Source of the DNA: Haliea sp964022665
GTDB lineage: Bacteria > Pseudomonadota > Gammaproteobacteria > Pseudomonadales > Halieaceae
Reading direction: 5' to 3'
Assembly: GCA_964022665.1 (NCBI GenBank)
Contig: CAXIDF010000006.1
Location: 62,001 to 126,000 of the forward strand
Length of the DNA: 64,000 bases
The position numbers were made by a program, and so were the translations under genes. Shown in pieces: positions 32,056-40,892 of this stretch; positions within the stretch are counted from its first letter, which is position 1, and every line of letters begins with the position of its first letter. The notes beneath the pieces are model-generated. The model ran no database searches. It was not told the origin of the DNA and saw nothing but the letters and a program-made list of their open reading frames with translations.

Positions 32056-32373
32056 TCAATCGGGAAGCATGCACCCGACTTCATTGCCCTCGTAGACCAG
32101 TGGCCAGGTTTTCAGTGCGCGGCAGGGTTCTTCAGAAGCCTGCAACAGTGCGCCGTCCGTCAGCCGAAAGCGGTAACGGTGCAGCGGGCACTCGATTACG
32201 CCATTGCGAATCGACGCCACGTCGAGCGCATGCTCCCGATGCGGACAGCGGGACTCGAACAGATACAGATCGCCATCCTGCATCGCCAACAGCAACGCCA
32301 GCTCATCGATGCGAAATTCGCGCCGGTAACCTTCGTGTAGATTGATCAGTTTTTCCAGCGGCCGGAAGCGCAT
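32056..32373 (-). CDS. Rieske [2Fe-2S] domain protein
   Basis: 105 residues. Rieske cluster ligands are complete: Cys43-Pro-His45 and Cys62-Pro-Leu-His65, separated by 16 residues. The arrangement matches small ferredoxin-like Rieske proteins (as in NirD or dioxygenase ferredoxins) rather than bc1 subunits, as there is no transmembrane anchor. The partner enzyme is unknown. The gene lies between meaB (47 bp upstream) and the symporter, so it may be an accessory member of the propionate block or an unrelated passenger. Confidence 0.85.
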   Translation of the reverse strand: MRFRPLEKLINLHEGYRREFRIDELALLLAMQDGDLYLFESRCPHREHALDVASIRNGVIECPLHRYRFRLTDGALLQASEEPCRALKTWPLVYEGNEVGCMLPD

Positions 32374-32420
32374 GCGGGCACACTCAGCGGAGAATCAAAA
32401 AGGCATAGTAGCAGCTGGAA

Positions 32421-33380
32421 TCAGAGCAGGTCGATCAGCTGTCGCGCCGCGGCGTACGGGGTGGTCGTACCCTCCTCCACCGCCTGCTCCAGTTCCGGCA
32501 ACAGCGCGCGTATGCGAGGGTTCTGCTGCAAGCGCTGCAATAGCAGGTTGTTCAGCAGCGAGCGCATCCAGTCGCGGTTCTGCCGCGCGCGCTTGGCGTT
32601 GAAAGCGTTTGCCTTGCGGGCCTCGGTCCAGTAGTCCACCAGCATGCCCCACACTGCGTCGATATTGCGATCCTTCAGGGCCGAGCAGGTCATCACCCGC
32701 GGTGTCCAGAACGTGGTTTGGCGCAACAGGTGCATGGCGGCGTTATAGTGCTGGCCGGTCTGCTTCGCCAACTGCTCGCTGTCGCCGTCGGCCTTGTTGA
32801 TCACCAGCGCATCCGCCAGCTCCATGATACCGCGCTTGATGCCCTGCAGCTCATCGCCGCCACCGGGCAGCATCAACACCATGAAAAAATCGACCATGCC
32901 GGCGACCTGGTATTCAGACTGGCCTACGCCCACTGTCTCCACCAGGATGACGTCGTAACCGGCCGCCTCACAGAGCAGCATGGTCTCGCGGGTTTTCTGT
33001 GCGACGCCGCCCAACGCGCCCGCGGCCGGCGATGGGCGGATGAACGCCTCCTCGCGCCGCGAGAGCATCTCCATGCGGGTTTTGTCGCCCAGGATGGAGC
33101 CGCCGGTGCGCGGTGAGCTCGGGTCCACCGCGAGCACCGCCACGCGCTTGCCCTGGCTGATAACGTAGAGGCCAAACGCTTCGATGAATGTGGATTTACC
33201 CACCCCCGGCACACCGGAGATACCCACCCGAATGCTGTTACCGGTTTTCGGCAACAGTGTTTCAAGCAGGGTCTGGGCGCTCTCGCGGTGCGCCGCAAGC
33301 GAGCTTTCCACCAGCGTGATGGCCCTGGCGAGGGCGCGGCGATTGCCCGCCTGCAGAGCTTCCAGGTCGACAGCTGTCAT
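32421..33380 (-). CDS. meaB: Methylmalonyl-CoA mutase-associated GTPase MeaB
   Basis: 319 residues from ATG 33380, which lies 4 bp after the mutase stop. It is a G3E P-loop GTPase that gates adenosylcobalamin loading and protects the mutase. Walker A is 'GVPGVGKST' (about 56-64). Other motifs are 'AVDPSSPRTGGSILGDKTRM', 'ETVGVGQSEYQVAGMVDFF' and 'VINKADGD'. The 'FIRPSPAAGALGGVAQKTRE' segment is specific to the MeaB/ArgK family. The close spacing to the mutase gene supports a 1:1 functional partnership. Confidence 0.96.
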   Translation of the reverse strand: MTAVDLEALQAGNRRALARAITLVESSLAAHRESAQTLLETLLPKTGNSIRVGISGVPGVGKSTFIEAFGLYVISQGKRVAVLAVDPSSPRTGGSILGDKTRMEMLSRREEAFIRPSPAAGALGGVAQKTRETMLLCEAAGYDVILVETVGVGQSEYQVAGMVDFFMVLMLPGGGDELQGIKRGIMELADALVINKADGDSEQLAKQTGQHYNAAMHLLRQTTFWTPRVMTCSALKDRNIDAVWGMLVDYWTEARKANAFNAKRARQNRDWMRSLLNNLLLQRLQQNPRIRALLPELEQAVEEGTTTPYAAARQLIDLL

Positions 33381-33384
33381 GGCG

Positions 33385-35547
33385 TCAGGTGTTGCCCTGT
33401 GCCTCGTTGACCGCATCCAGCACTTCGCGCGCGCACTGTGGAATAGGCGTACCGGGGCCGAAAATGCACTTCACGCCCGCCTCATAGAGGAAATCGTAGT
33501 CCTGGCGTGGTATCACACCGCCAGCAATCACCACGATATCGTCGGCGCCCTGCTTGCGCAGTTCTTCGACCAGTGCCGGCACCAGGGTTTTGTGCCCGGC
33601 GGCGAGCGAAGAGGCACCCACCACGTGCACATCGTTTTCAATGGCCTGACGCGCCACTTCTTCCGGCGTGGAGAACATCGGCGAAAGGTCAATATCAAAG
33701 CCAACGTCGGCAAACGCTGTGGCAACCACCTTGGCGCCGCGATCGTGGCCATCCTGGCCCATCTTGCAGACCAGCATGCGCGGCCGACGACCATATTTCT
33801 CAACAAATGCATCGATATCCATACTGATACCCTGCCAGTTTTCATCGTGCTGAAAAGCGGAGCCGTAGACGCCGGATACGGTTTGCGCCTGGGCATTGAA
33901 ACGCCCGTATTCGCGCTCCAGTGCGAAGGAGATCTCCCCGACTGTGGCGCGGCGGCGCGTCGCCTCGATGGCCATTTCCAGCAGGTTGCCTTCACCACTC
34001 ACCGCCGCCTGGTAGAGCTGTTCGAGAATATCCTCTACAGCACCTTCGTCGCGTCCCTCGCGCACGCTGGCGAGGCGCGCCAGCTGGGAGGTGCGCACGG
34101 CGTCGTTGTCGATCTGCAGTACATCGACCTCGCTGGCATCGTCAGTGCGGTATTTGTTAACACCCACAATCACGTCTTCACCGCGGTCGATGCGTGCCTG
34201 CTTGCGCGCGGCCGCCTCTTCGATGCGCAGCTTGGGCATGCCGGTTTCAATCGCCTTGGCCATACCGCCGGCCGCCTCGACTTCTTCGATCAGTTCCCAG
34301 GCCTTGTCCGCGATGGACTGGGTCAGGCTCTCCATCATGTAGGAGCCGCCCCAGGGGTCCACCACATTGGTAATGCCGGTTTCTTCCTGAATAATGAGCT
34401 GGGTGTTGCGGGCAATACGCGCCGAGAACTCGGTGGGCAGTGCAATTGCCTCATCCAGCGCGTTGGTGTGCAGTGACTGGGTGCCACCGAATACCGCCGC
34501 CATGGCCTCTATCGTCGTGCGCACCACGTTGTTGTAGGGGTCCTGCTCGGTCAAGGACCAGCCGGAGGTCTGGCTGTGCGTGCGCAGCATGGAGCTCTTG
34601 GGATTCTGCGGTTCGAATTCAGCCACAATCCGGGCCCACAACAAGCGGGCCGCACGGAGCTTGGCAATCTCCATGTAGAAATTCATGCCGATACCCCAGA
34701 AGAAGGACAGCCGCGGCGCGAATTCGTCGATGCTCAGGCCCGCCGACAATGCCGTGCGGATATATTCCTTGCCGTCCGCCAGCGTGTAGGCCAGTTCCAG
34801 GGCGGCATTCGCCCCCGCTTCCTGTATGTGATAGCCGGAAATGGAGATAGTGTTGAAACGCGGCATATTCCGCGAGCAGTGCGCGATGATGTCACCGATG
34901 ATCTTCATGCTCGGCGCCGGGGGGTAAATATAGGTGTTGCGCACCATGAACTCTTTCAGGATATCGTTCTGGATGGTGCCCGCGAGCTGCTCCTGGCTCA
35001 CACCCTGCTCTTCCGCGGCCACAATGTAGCCCGCCAGAATAGGCAGTACCGCCCCGTTCATGGTCATGGATACGGATACCTGGTCCAGCGGAATGCCATC
35101 GAACAGTATCTTCATGTCCTCCACGGAGTCGATCGCAACGCCCGCTTTTCCCACGTCGCCCGTCACACGCGGGTGATCGGAGTCGTAGCCACGGTGAGTT
35201 GCGAGGTCGAACGCAACGGAGATGCCCTGCCCGCCCGCCGCCAGTGCCTTGCGGTAGAATGCGTTGGAGGCTTCGGCTGTCGAGAAGCCCGCGTACTGAC
35301 GAATGGTCCAGGGCCGACCCGCATACATGGTGGCCTGCGGGCCGCGGATGTAAGGCGACAAGCCCGGCATGGTGTTGGTGTACTCGAGCGCCTCGATATC
35401 CTCGGCGGTGTACAGAGGCTTGACCGCGATATCTTCCGGGGTCTGCCAGGTCAGTGTATCCAGCCCTTTCCCGCGCAGGCTCTTTTCCGCTTCTGCGCGC
35501 CAGGCTTCAGGGTTGGCTTCATCCCGGTTATAGATCTTGTCGCTCAT
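33385..35547 (-). CDS. scpA: Methylmalonyl-CoA mutase (single-chain, adenosylcobalamin-dependent)
   Basis: 720 residues. It interconverts (R)-methylmalonyl-CoA and succinyl-CoA. The N-terminal TIM barrel has 'TMYAGRPWTIRQYAGFSTAEASNAFYR', 'LATHRGYDSDHPRVTGDVGKAGVAIDSVEDM' and 'QSLHTNALDEAIALPTE'. The C-terminal B12 domain has the base-off motif Asp599-x-His601-x-x-Gly in 'GQDGHDRG', plus 'VVGASSLAAGH' and 'GGVIPRQDY'. Large-subunit length with a functional B12 domain means a homodimeric enzyme is likely. It is encoded directly upstream of meaB and downstream of the epimerase. Confidence 0.97.
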   Translation of the reverse strand: MSDKIYNRDEANPEAWRAEAEKSLRGKGLDTLTWQTPEDIAVKPLYTAEDIEALEYTNTMPGLSPYIRGPQATMYAGRPWTIRQYAGFSTAEASNAFYRKALAAGGQGISVAFDLATHRGYDSDHPRVTGDVGKAGVAIDSVEDMKILFDGIPLDQVSVSMTMNGAVLPILAGYIVAAEEQGVSQEQLAGTIQNDILKEFMVRNTYIYPPAPSMKIIGDIIAHCSRNMPRFNTISISGYHIQEAGANAALELAYTLADGKEYIRTALSAGLSIDEFAPRLSFFWGIGMNFYMEIAKLRAARLLWARIVAEFEPQNPKSSMLRTHSQTSGWSLTEQDPYNNVVRTTIEAMAAVFGGTQSLHTNALDEAIALPTEFSARIARNTQLIIQEETGITNVVDPWGGSYMMESLTQSIADKAWELIEEVEAAGGMAKAIETGMPKLRIEEAAARKQARIDRGEDVIVGVNKYRTDDASEVDVLQIDNDAVRTSQLARLASVREGRDEGAVEDILEQLYQAAVSGEGNLLEMAIEATRRRATVGEISFALEREYGRFNAQAQTVSGVYGSAFQHDENWQGISMDIDAFVEKYGRRPRMLVCKMGQDGHDRGAKVVATAFADVGFDIDLSPMFSTPEEVARQAIENDVHVVGASSLAAGHKTLVPALVEELRKQGADDIVVIAGGVIPRQDYDFLYEAGVKCIFGPGTPIPQCAREVLDAVNEAQGNT

Positions 35548-35570
35548 AATCGCTGTCTCCGCTCGCCCGT

Positions 35571-35981
35571 TCAGTGCTCGTCGCCGGGCTGGTTGATTTC
35601 AATGAGTACGCCGTCACAGCTCTTGGGGTGAATAAAAATCACCCGGGAGTTGTGCGCACCGGGTGTCGGCGCCTCCGAGAGGAACTGATAGCCTTTTGCT
35701 TTCAGGCGCGCCACATCTTCCTCGATATTGTCCGAGCGGAAACAGAGGTGATGCAGGCCGCCTCCACGCTTCTCCAGGTAGGTGGCGATAGGCCCCTCCC
35801 CGTTGAGCGGGTGCACCAGTTCGATATTGGTCGGTGGCAGGGGGAAGAACGCCGTGGAGGTCTTCGCCGGCACAACGGCCTCAGTGCTCTCGAAGGGCAG
35901 CCCGAAGTCTTCCATGAAACGCTTGATGGCCTTCTCGAAGTCCGGCACGGCAATCGCAATATGATCCAGGGCGGTAATCAT
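35571..35981 (-). CDS. mce: Methylmalonyl-CoA epimerase
   Basis: 136 residues from ATG 35981 (GGAG about 5 nt upstream); an open N-terminal extension is not part of the family. It is a glyoxalase-fold (VOC) metalloenzyme that converts (S)- to (R)-methylmalonyl-CoA. The first metal histidine is His7 in 'LDHIAIAVPD'. 'NIELVHPLNGEGPIATYLEKRGGGLHHLCFR' contains the second, and the C-terminal 'GVLIEINQ' carries the Glu ligand. It sits between the carboxylase and mutase genes, exactly where the pathway needs it. Confidence 0.95.
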   Translation of the reverse strand: MITALDHIAIAVPDFEKAIKRFMEDFGLPFESTEAVVPAKTSTAFFPLPPTNIELVHPLNGEGPIATYLEKRGGGLHHLCFRSDNIEEDVARLKAKGYQFLSEAPTPGAHNSRVIFIHPKSCDGVLIEINQPGDEH

Positions 35982-35991
35982 TCGGAGCTCC

Positions 35992-38805
35992 TCAGATAAC
36001 TTGCTGCAGAAAACGTGCGGTGGATTCCCGGCGCTGCAATGCAACCGTCTCGGGAGACACTTCTTCGATCTTTTCGTCCGGTGTCACTTTGAACAGGGTC
36101 TGTCCCTTGTGGATGATCACACCGTCGGTATCGATTAGCACTTTGTCCACCGTGCCGGCAAAGGGCGCGTAGACCTTGTTGAACATCTTCATCACTTCAA
36201 CAATGTACAGCGGATCACCGGCTTCAAAGTGGTCACCCTCCTGCACATAAAGCTCATGCTGGGGGGATTCCCGCCCGTAGAACATACCGCCGCTTTCGGC
36301 GAGGATTTCGTCGGACTTTGCCACTGGTGGCGGCACCAGCACCTTGGCCATGCGGTGCTGCAGGTCACCATCGAGCAAGCGCTCGGGAATGTGAACGGTG
36401 AGATCCTCGTTGACCGTGAGATCGAAGAAGCCCGTCGTCTCGGCAATGCTGGGCAGTACCGCGAGGATATCCACCCCGGACTGGAAGCCCGCATGCGCCG
36501 CGCGCACCTGCATCCAGCTCTCTGCCGTGAACCCGTCAGGTACCGCGGAATCGGCCAGTACGCTCTGCAACTGCACCCAGTCCTCGGCATCCAGCCGTAA
36601 CGACAGCTCGTTGTAGAAATCGAGCGCGTCCTGCAGCAGATCGTGATCGTGATCCCAGATCACGGTGGCAGCGGGCGCCTCCGGGCTGTAGTCCATGTTC
36701 AGGAAGTGGTAGGTGTCGGCAAGCATTTCGATCGGGTTTTCGTTCCAGCTTACCTTGCCGTCAATCAAGGTATAACAGTCGCGGTTGATGCTCAGCCATC
36801 CCGCCAGGATATGCGGTTCCGCCAGCAAACGCTCGAGAGGCCGCAGCAGCAGGGTGGACTTCAGCTCCAGGCTGGACTTGAGGGCTTTCGCCGCCTCGTC
36901 GCCCTGCCCCTTGAGTGCTGCACGACTGATTTGCTGCCACGCGTAGTCGATATCGAGCTTGTCCGCCTGGGCCTTCAATTCCCCCACTGCCGTGAGGTAG
37001 GGCACGATAAAGCGTGTCGTTGGCCGCGCGTTGATGTTCTGGCCAATAAACCAGTTGACCAGACCGTAATGAAACTCCAGGTTGGTGGCCAAATCCTTGC
37101 CGCGCATGCGGGTACGGCGTATCACCTCGGCCATGCGCTCGTAGGTTTCCAGGCGCGTGTCGCCCACGGTCAGCAGCAGGGCGATGTTGGAGTCGTAAGC
37201 ACCCGCGAGGGTGTACTTCATGAAGACGTCAGTATCGGGGTTGTGCAGGCTGATGCCCTGATCGTCACGAATTTCACCGTCCAGTGCATCGCTCCAGCCT
37301 TCGATAACACCACCGGCGGAAGGCTGCAGCGCCTGGTTGGTCGCATTCAGCCGCGCTTCCACCGAGTCGTTGTGACGCAGTACGCGCTCGGGGCACGGCA
37401 GGGCGGAACCATGCGCTGCCAGCAGCACCATGGCTTCCACCAGTGACTGCACGATAAAGAAGTCGCGCTCATCTTCCGGGTTGGTGAACTTCAGCGAATA
37501 GCAGAGCTCCGTCACCCGGTGTTCAACCTGGATACGTGTGTTCATCTCCATGAAGAAGTGCTTGTCGCGATCGACAATACACTCGAAGGTTGAAACAGAA
37601 TCCAGGCCGACCGCCGCACCAAAGCGCGCCGCTTCGTCTTCCATTTCTTCCAGGGTCAGGAGGTCCTGGCGCAACACAGCCGCTTCCGTGCTGTTTCCAG
37701 ACGCCTCCGCCTGCGCCAGTGCAGTCTGCAATGACTCGATCGTCACTGATACCTCAAGCAGCTTCTGCTCGTGCATCTGCAAGGAACAGTCGCGGCCACC
37801 CAGGGTGATGCACCATTCGCCATTGCCGATCACCTGGATTTCCTGGTGACGGGTGGTTTCGATGTTCAGTTCAACGAGAACGTTTTTGTTGTCGCCAACC
37901 CCCGTTGTTTTCACCTCATTGAGGATTTCCCGCACCAGCTCCGGCGTGCGTTCTGCCTCGCCAATGCCGAGAATACGCTGGCCCTTGCCGCCGCCGCCGC
38001 TGATTGCCTTCAGGCGCACGCGGTTCTGCGGGTAATCCTCGGCCATCCTCTTCACGGCCTCGGTGAGCGTTGCACACAACTCGTCGACTGTGTAGAGGTC
38101 CACACCCTTCTCGTAGGAAGCCGCGAGCACGATATCCGCCTTGTCTTCCAGGGTGATATCCGGGTTATCCAGCTGCTCGTTGTCGACCGCAAGGTCGTTG
38201 GCGGCACACAGGGCTTTCAGTGCGGCAACGTCAGGGTGCTTCTTGAGCAGCGTAAGCGCAGTGCCGTTGTCGATACCCGGAGTAACCGATACGCCCGCCT
38301 TCAACGCCGTACGCTTGGCTTCGTCCTTGAGGCCCGCATCGTGCACCGTGCGCGAGCAGGGGCCGATAAAGTTGAGGCCGGCACGCTCCATCGCCGCCAC
38401 CATGGCCTGGTCTTCCGCCATGAAGCCATAGCCGGCGAAAATGGCGTTATAGCCGTTGTCGTGGGCAATACTGATGATTTGCGCAATGCGCTGGTCGCGT
38501 TCTTCCTTGTTCGCCCCGGTGTAGTCCGGCACGCGGTGAACACGATCGGGGTCTGTCAACGAGCGCAGTTCAGGCGCCTGGGCGTTGCGGTAGACAATCG
38601 AGTCTTTCTCCGAGAGCAGGATACCGAAGTGCTTGATACCCATCTCGGTAAAGACATCCATCGCCTCTTTGCGAATGGGGCCGCGACAGATAATCAGCGG
38701 GCGCAAGCCCGAACAATCGAAGCGACGCACCCAGGCGGAGGGATGCTCCGCCAGGCGACGGTCGCGGTGAATCAGGGGATTGCGCAAGTAAAATTCGTTG
38801 GACAC
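35992..38805 (-). CDS. Biotin carboxylase/biotin carrier protein of acyl-CoA (propionyl-CoA) carboxylase, long form
   Basis: 937 residues from GTG 38805, chosen for the GAGG Shine-Dalgarno about 8 nt upstream; a TTG five codons earlier is possible. The biotin carboxylase core is recognisable but divergent: 'NAIFAGYGFMAEDQAMVAAMERAGLNFIGP', the ATP-grasp glycine loop 'AISGGGGKGQRI', and 'FMEMNTRIQVEHRVTEL'. About 35 helical residues are inserted ahead of that last motif. Residues 540-850 form a large helical region far longer than in standard alpha subunits (about 665 residues in total). The C-terminal biotinyl domain has Lys873 in 'EVMKMFN'. It should charge biotin with CO2 for the adjacent carboxyltransferase. 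Substrate is inferred from the neighbouring mutase and epimerase. Confidence 0.85.
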   Translation of the reverse strand: MSNEFYLRNPLIHRDRRLAEHPSAWVRRFDCSGLRPLIICRGPIRKEAMDVFTEMGIKHFGILLSEKDSIVYRNAQAPELRSLTDPDRVHRVPDYTGANKEERDQRIAQIISIAHDNGYNAIFAGYGFMAEDQAMVAAMERAGLNFIGPCSRTVHDAGLKDEAKRTALKAGVSVTPGIDNGTALTLLKKHPDVAALKALCAANDLAVDNEQLDNPDITLEDKADIVLAASYEKGVDLYTVDELCATLTEAVKRMAEDYPQNRVRLKAISGGGGKGQRILGIGEAERTPELVREILNEVKTTGVGDNKNVLVELNIETTRHQEIQVIGNGEWCITLGGRDCSLQMHEQKLLEVSVTIESLQTALAQAEASGNSTEAAVLRQDLLTLEEMEDEAARFGAAVGLDSVSTFECIVDRDKHFFMEMNTRIQVEHRVTELCYSLKFTNPEDERDFFIVQSLVEAMVLLAAHGSALPCPERVLRHNDSVEARLNATNQALQPSAGGVIEGWSDALDGEIRDDQGISLHNPDTDVFMKYTLAGAYDSNIALLLTVGDTRLETYERMAEVIRRTRMRGKDLATNLEFHYGLVNWFIGQNINARPTTRFIVPYLTAVGELKAQADKLDIDYAWQQISRAALKGQGDEAAKALKSSLELKSTLLLRPLERLLAEPHILAGWLSINRDCYTLIDGKVSWNENPIEMLADTYHFLNMDYSPEAPAATVIWDHDHDLLQDALDFYNELSLRLDAEDWVQLQSVLADSAVPDGFTAESWMQVRAAHAGFQSGVDILAVLPSIAETTGFFDLTVNEDLTVHIPERLLDGDLQHRMAKVLVPPPVAKSDEILAESGGMFYGRESPQHELYVQEGDHFEAGDPLYIVEVMKMFNKVYAPFAGTVDKVLIDTDGVIIHKGQTLFKVTPDEKIEEVSPETVALQRRESTARFLQQVI

Positions 38806-38843
38806 GCGGTATTTCCTCAATCAGGCGATGGCCGTGGCCGTGG

Positions 38844-40577
38844 TCAGTGAAATTCGCGCTGCACGGAGGCAAGCGGTTCAGGCGTGTAATGCCGCAGGCA
38901 GAAATCCATGTGCTCGGCCAGTACCGTGCGCAGGTCTGAAGGCATGACGATCTGCGAAATAGAGCCGAGGCTCAGCGCCTCATTCGGGTTCATCAATTCC
39001 TGCTCATAACGCTGGGCGAGTGCCTGCTCTTCCGACTTTACCCAACCCTGCACGAGTTGCTCCGCTGCCGCGCGGGCTTCCTCATCCGACAGACCGGCCG
39101 CTTTTTGCGCGTCCGTCTCGGCGGCGACTTTGCCCGCTACGCTGCCGCGGATACGCCGCAGTTCGTCCTTGTAGACGTACTCCACACCGGCAGGCCCCAT
39201 CACCGCGACGCGGGTGGTCGGCAGCGCCACCACGAAGTCTGCCCCGGTGGGGTAATTGTTGTAGGAGGCGTAGGCACCGCCGAAGGCGTTGCGCACCAGC
39301 ACCAGGAAGCGCGGGGTGCGCAGGTCGACGATGGCATCCAGCATCGCGCGACCGGCCTGCACAATACCGCCGGCCTCCTGCTCGCGCCCGGGCAGGAAGC
39401 CCGTGGTGTCCTCGAGGAAAATAATCGGGATGTTGTACAGATTGCAGAAGCGGATAAAGCGCGCGTTCTTGTAGGCTGCTGCGATGTCGATCTGCCCCGA
39501 CGCCACCGCGGAATTGTTCGCCACGAAACCGACCACATTCCCGCCCATACGCCCCAGCGCGGTAATGGTATTGCGTGCACGTTCCGCCTGGATTTCCAGG
39601 AAGTCGCCGTGGTCGCAAAGCTGCTGGATCAGGATGCTGATATCCACCGGAGTGTTGTATCCCGTGGGTGAGTTGAACGCTTTCTTCAGCAGGATATCGA
39701 TGTCCCAGGTCTTGCGTGTGACCGGGTCAGAGGACGCCTGGTAAGGCGCCAGGGCGCTGTTGTTGTCCGGCAGGTACTTGAGCAGTTCGCGCACCTTGCG
39801 CAACGCGGCGACTTCATCGGGCACCACGAAATCGGTCACACCACTCTGGCTGTGCACACCCGGGCCACCCAGTTCATCCGGCGTCACGTCCTCGCCCAGC
39901 ACTGACTTCACCACCCCGGGACCCGTGAGGCCGAAGAAGGTGTCGTTGGGCTGAATCAGGAAACTGCCCTGCCGCGGCAGATAGGAACCACCGCCGGCGT
40001 TGAAACCGAACATGCACATGATGCTCGGCACAACACCCGAGATCTTGCGCAGCGCGGTAAAGGCATCTGCGTAACCGTCGAGCCCGCCTACACCGGCAGG
40101 GATGTAGGCACCGGCCGAATCGTTGAGGCCTACCAGCGGAATCTTGCGTTTCGCCGCCAGCTCAAACAAACGCGCCAGCTTCTTGCCATTGGTGGCATCC
40201 ATGGAGCCTGCGCGCACCGTGAAATCGTGGCCATAAATGGCGACATCGCGACCGTTGACCTTGATCAGTGCCGTGACCAATGAAGCGCCATCCAGATTGG
40301 GGCCCCAATTCTGGTAAAGCACCGTGGGCGCTTCATCCGCGAGACACTCGATACGCTCCCAGATGGTCATGCGCTTCTTCTGGTGCTGACGCTGTGTGTT
40401 GCGCACGCCGGAGGCACGCAGCGGACGCTGCTGCAGCTCCCAGCCCGCCTTCAATGCCTTTTCATACAGGCCGGGTTGCGAAGCCACCTGGCCCGGCACG
40501 CCAAACTCCCGCTCGGGGGCGCTGGCGAAGGGGTTCTGCAGAGACGCAATCAGTTCTGAATCAGTGCTTTTCTTCAT
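38844..40577 (-). CDS. Propionyl-CoA carboxylase-type carboxyltransferase (beta subunit)
   Basis: 577 residues from ATG 40577; an ATG four codons upstream (40589) is equally possible. It is a crotonase-fold carboxyltransferase with N- and C-lobes. The first lobe has 'VAIYGHDFTVRAGSMDATNGKKLARLFELAAKRKIPLVGLNDSAGAYIPAG'. The second has the 'IFLEDTTGFLPGREQEAGGIVQAGRAMLDAI' and 'GGAYASYNNYPTGADFVVALPTTRVAVMGPAG' oxyanion regions. It transfers the carboxyl group from biotin to propionyl-CoA. The paired biotin carboxylase lies 38 bp downstream. Substrate preference (propionyl over acetyl or methylcrotonyl) is inferred from the methylmalonyl genes that follow. Confidence 0.9.
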   Translation of the reverse strand: MKKSTDSELIASLQNPFASAPEREFGVPGQVASQPGLYEKALKAGWELQQRPLRASGVRNTQRQHQKKRMTIWERIECLADEAPTVLYQNWGPNLDGASLVTALIKVNGRDVAIYGHDFTVRAGSMDATNGKKLARLFELAAKRKIPLVGLNDSAGAYIPAGVGGLDGYADAFTALRKISGVVPSIMCMFGFNAGGGSYLPRQGSFLIQPNDTFFGLTGPGVVKSVLGEDVTPDELGGPGVHSQSGVTDFVVPDEVAALRKVRELLKYLPDNNSALAPYQASSDPVTRKTWDIDILLKKAFNSPTGYNTPVDISILIQQLCDHGDFLEIQAERARNTITALGRMGGNVVGFVANNSAVASGQIDIAAAYKNARFIRFCNLYNIPIIFLEDTTGFLPGREQEAGGIVQAGRAMLDAIVDLRTPRFLVLVRNAFGGAYASYNNYPTGADFVVALPTTRVAVMGPAGVEYVYKDELRRIRGSVAGKVAAETDAQKAAGLSDEEARAAAEQLVQGWVKSEEQALAQRYEQELMNPNEALSLGSISQIVMPSDLRTVLAEHMDFCLRHYTPEPLASVQREFH

Positions 40578-40708
40578 TCTGTTTCCCATGCTGGTACGTT
40601 ACCGCTCCGTGGAAGCCGGCAACAGCTTCTACCTTCTGTCGAGGTTCCCGGGTTTACATGCGACGGCGGCCGGGCTTACGATGACTGCCCGCCCGAATTC
40701 GGCGCACC

Positions 40709-40737
40709 ACATTAATTCCATGCCCCTTGAATGTCAA
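40709..40737 (-). promoter_or_regulatory. Sigma-70 type promoter of the propionyl-CoA block
   Basis: On the minus strand a consensus -35 TTGACA (40737-40732) and a -10 TAATGT (40714-40709) are separated by exactly 17 nt. Transcription would start near 40702, giving a leader of about 115-125 nt before the carboxyltransferase start. The remaining 300-bp divergent gap toward pabB contains no gene I can support. Confidence 0.55.
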
Positions 40738-40892
40738 TTTAACGCCACTCAAATACGAGTGTCGAAGACCTCGCAAATGCTCAGGTTTTCCTGGCCAGAT
40801 ACCGAAGATTGCGTAATTTTTCCGTTGGTTTCCTACGAATATGTGAGGTGTCAACATTTGGCGTCCCCCGTCTGGCGAGCCGGGGTGGCGCC

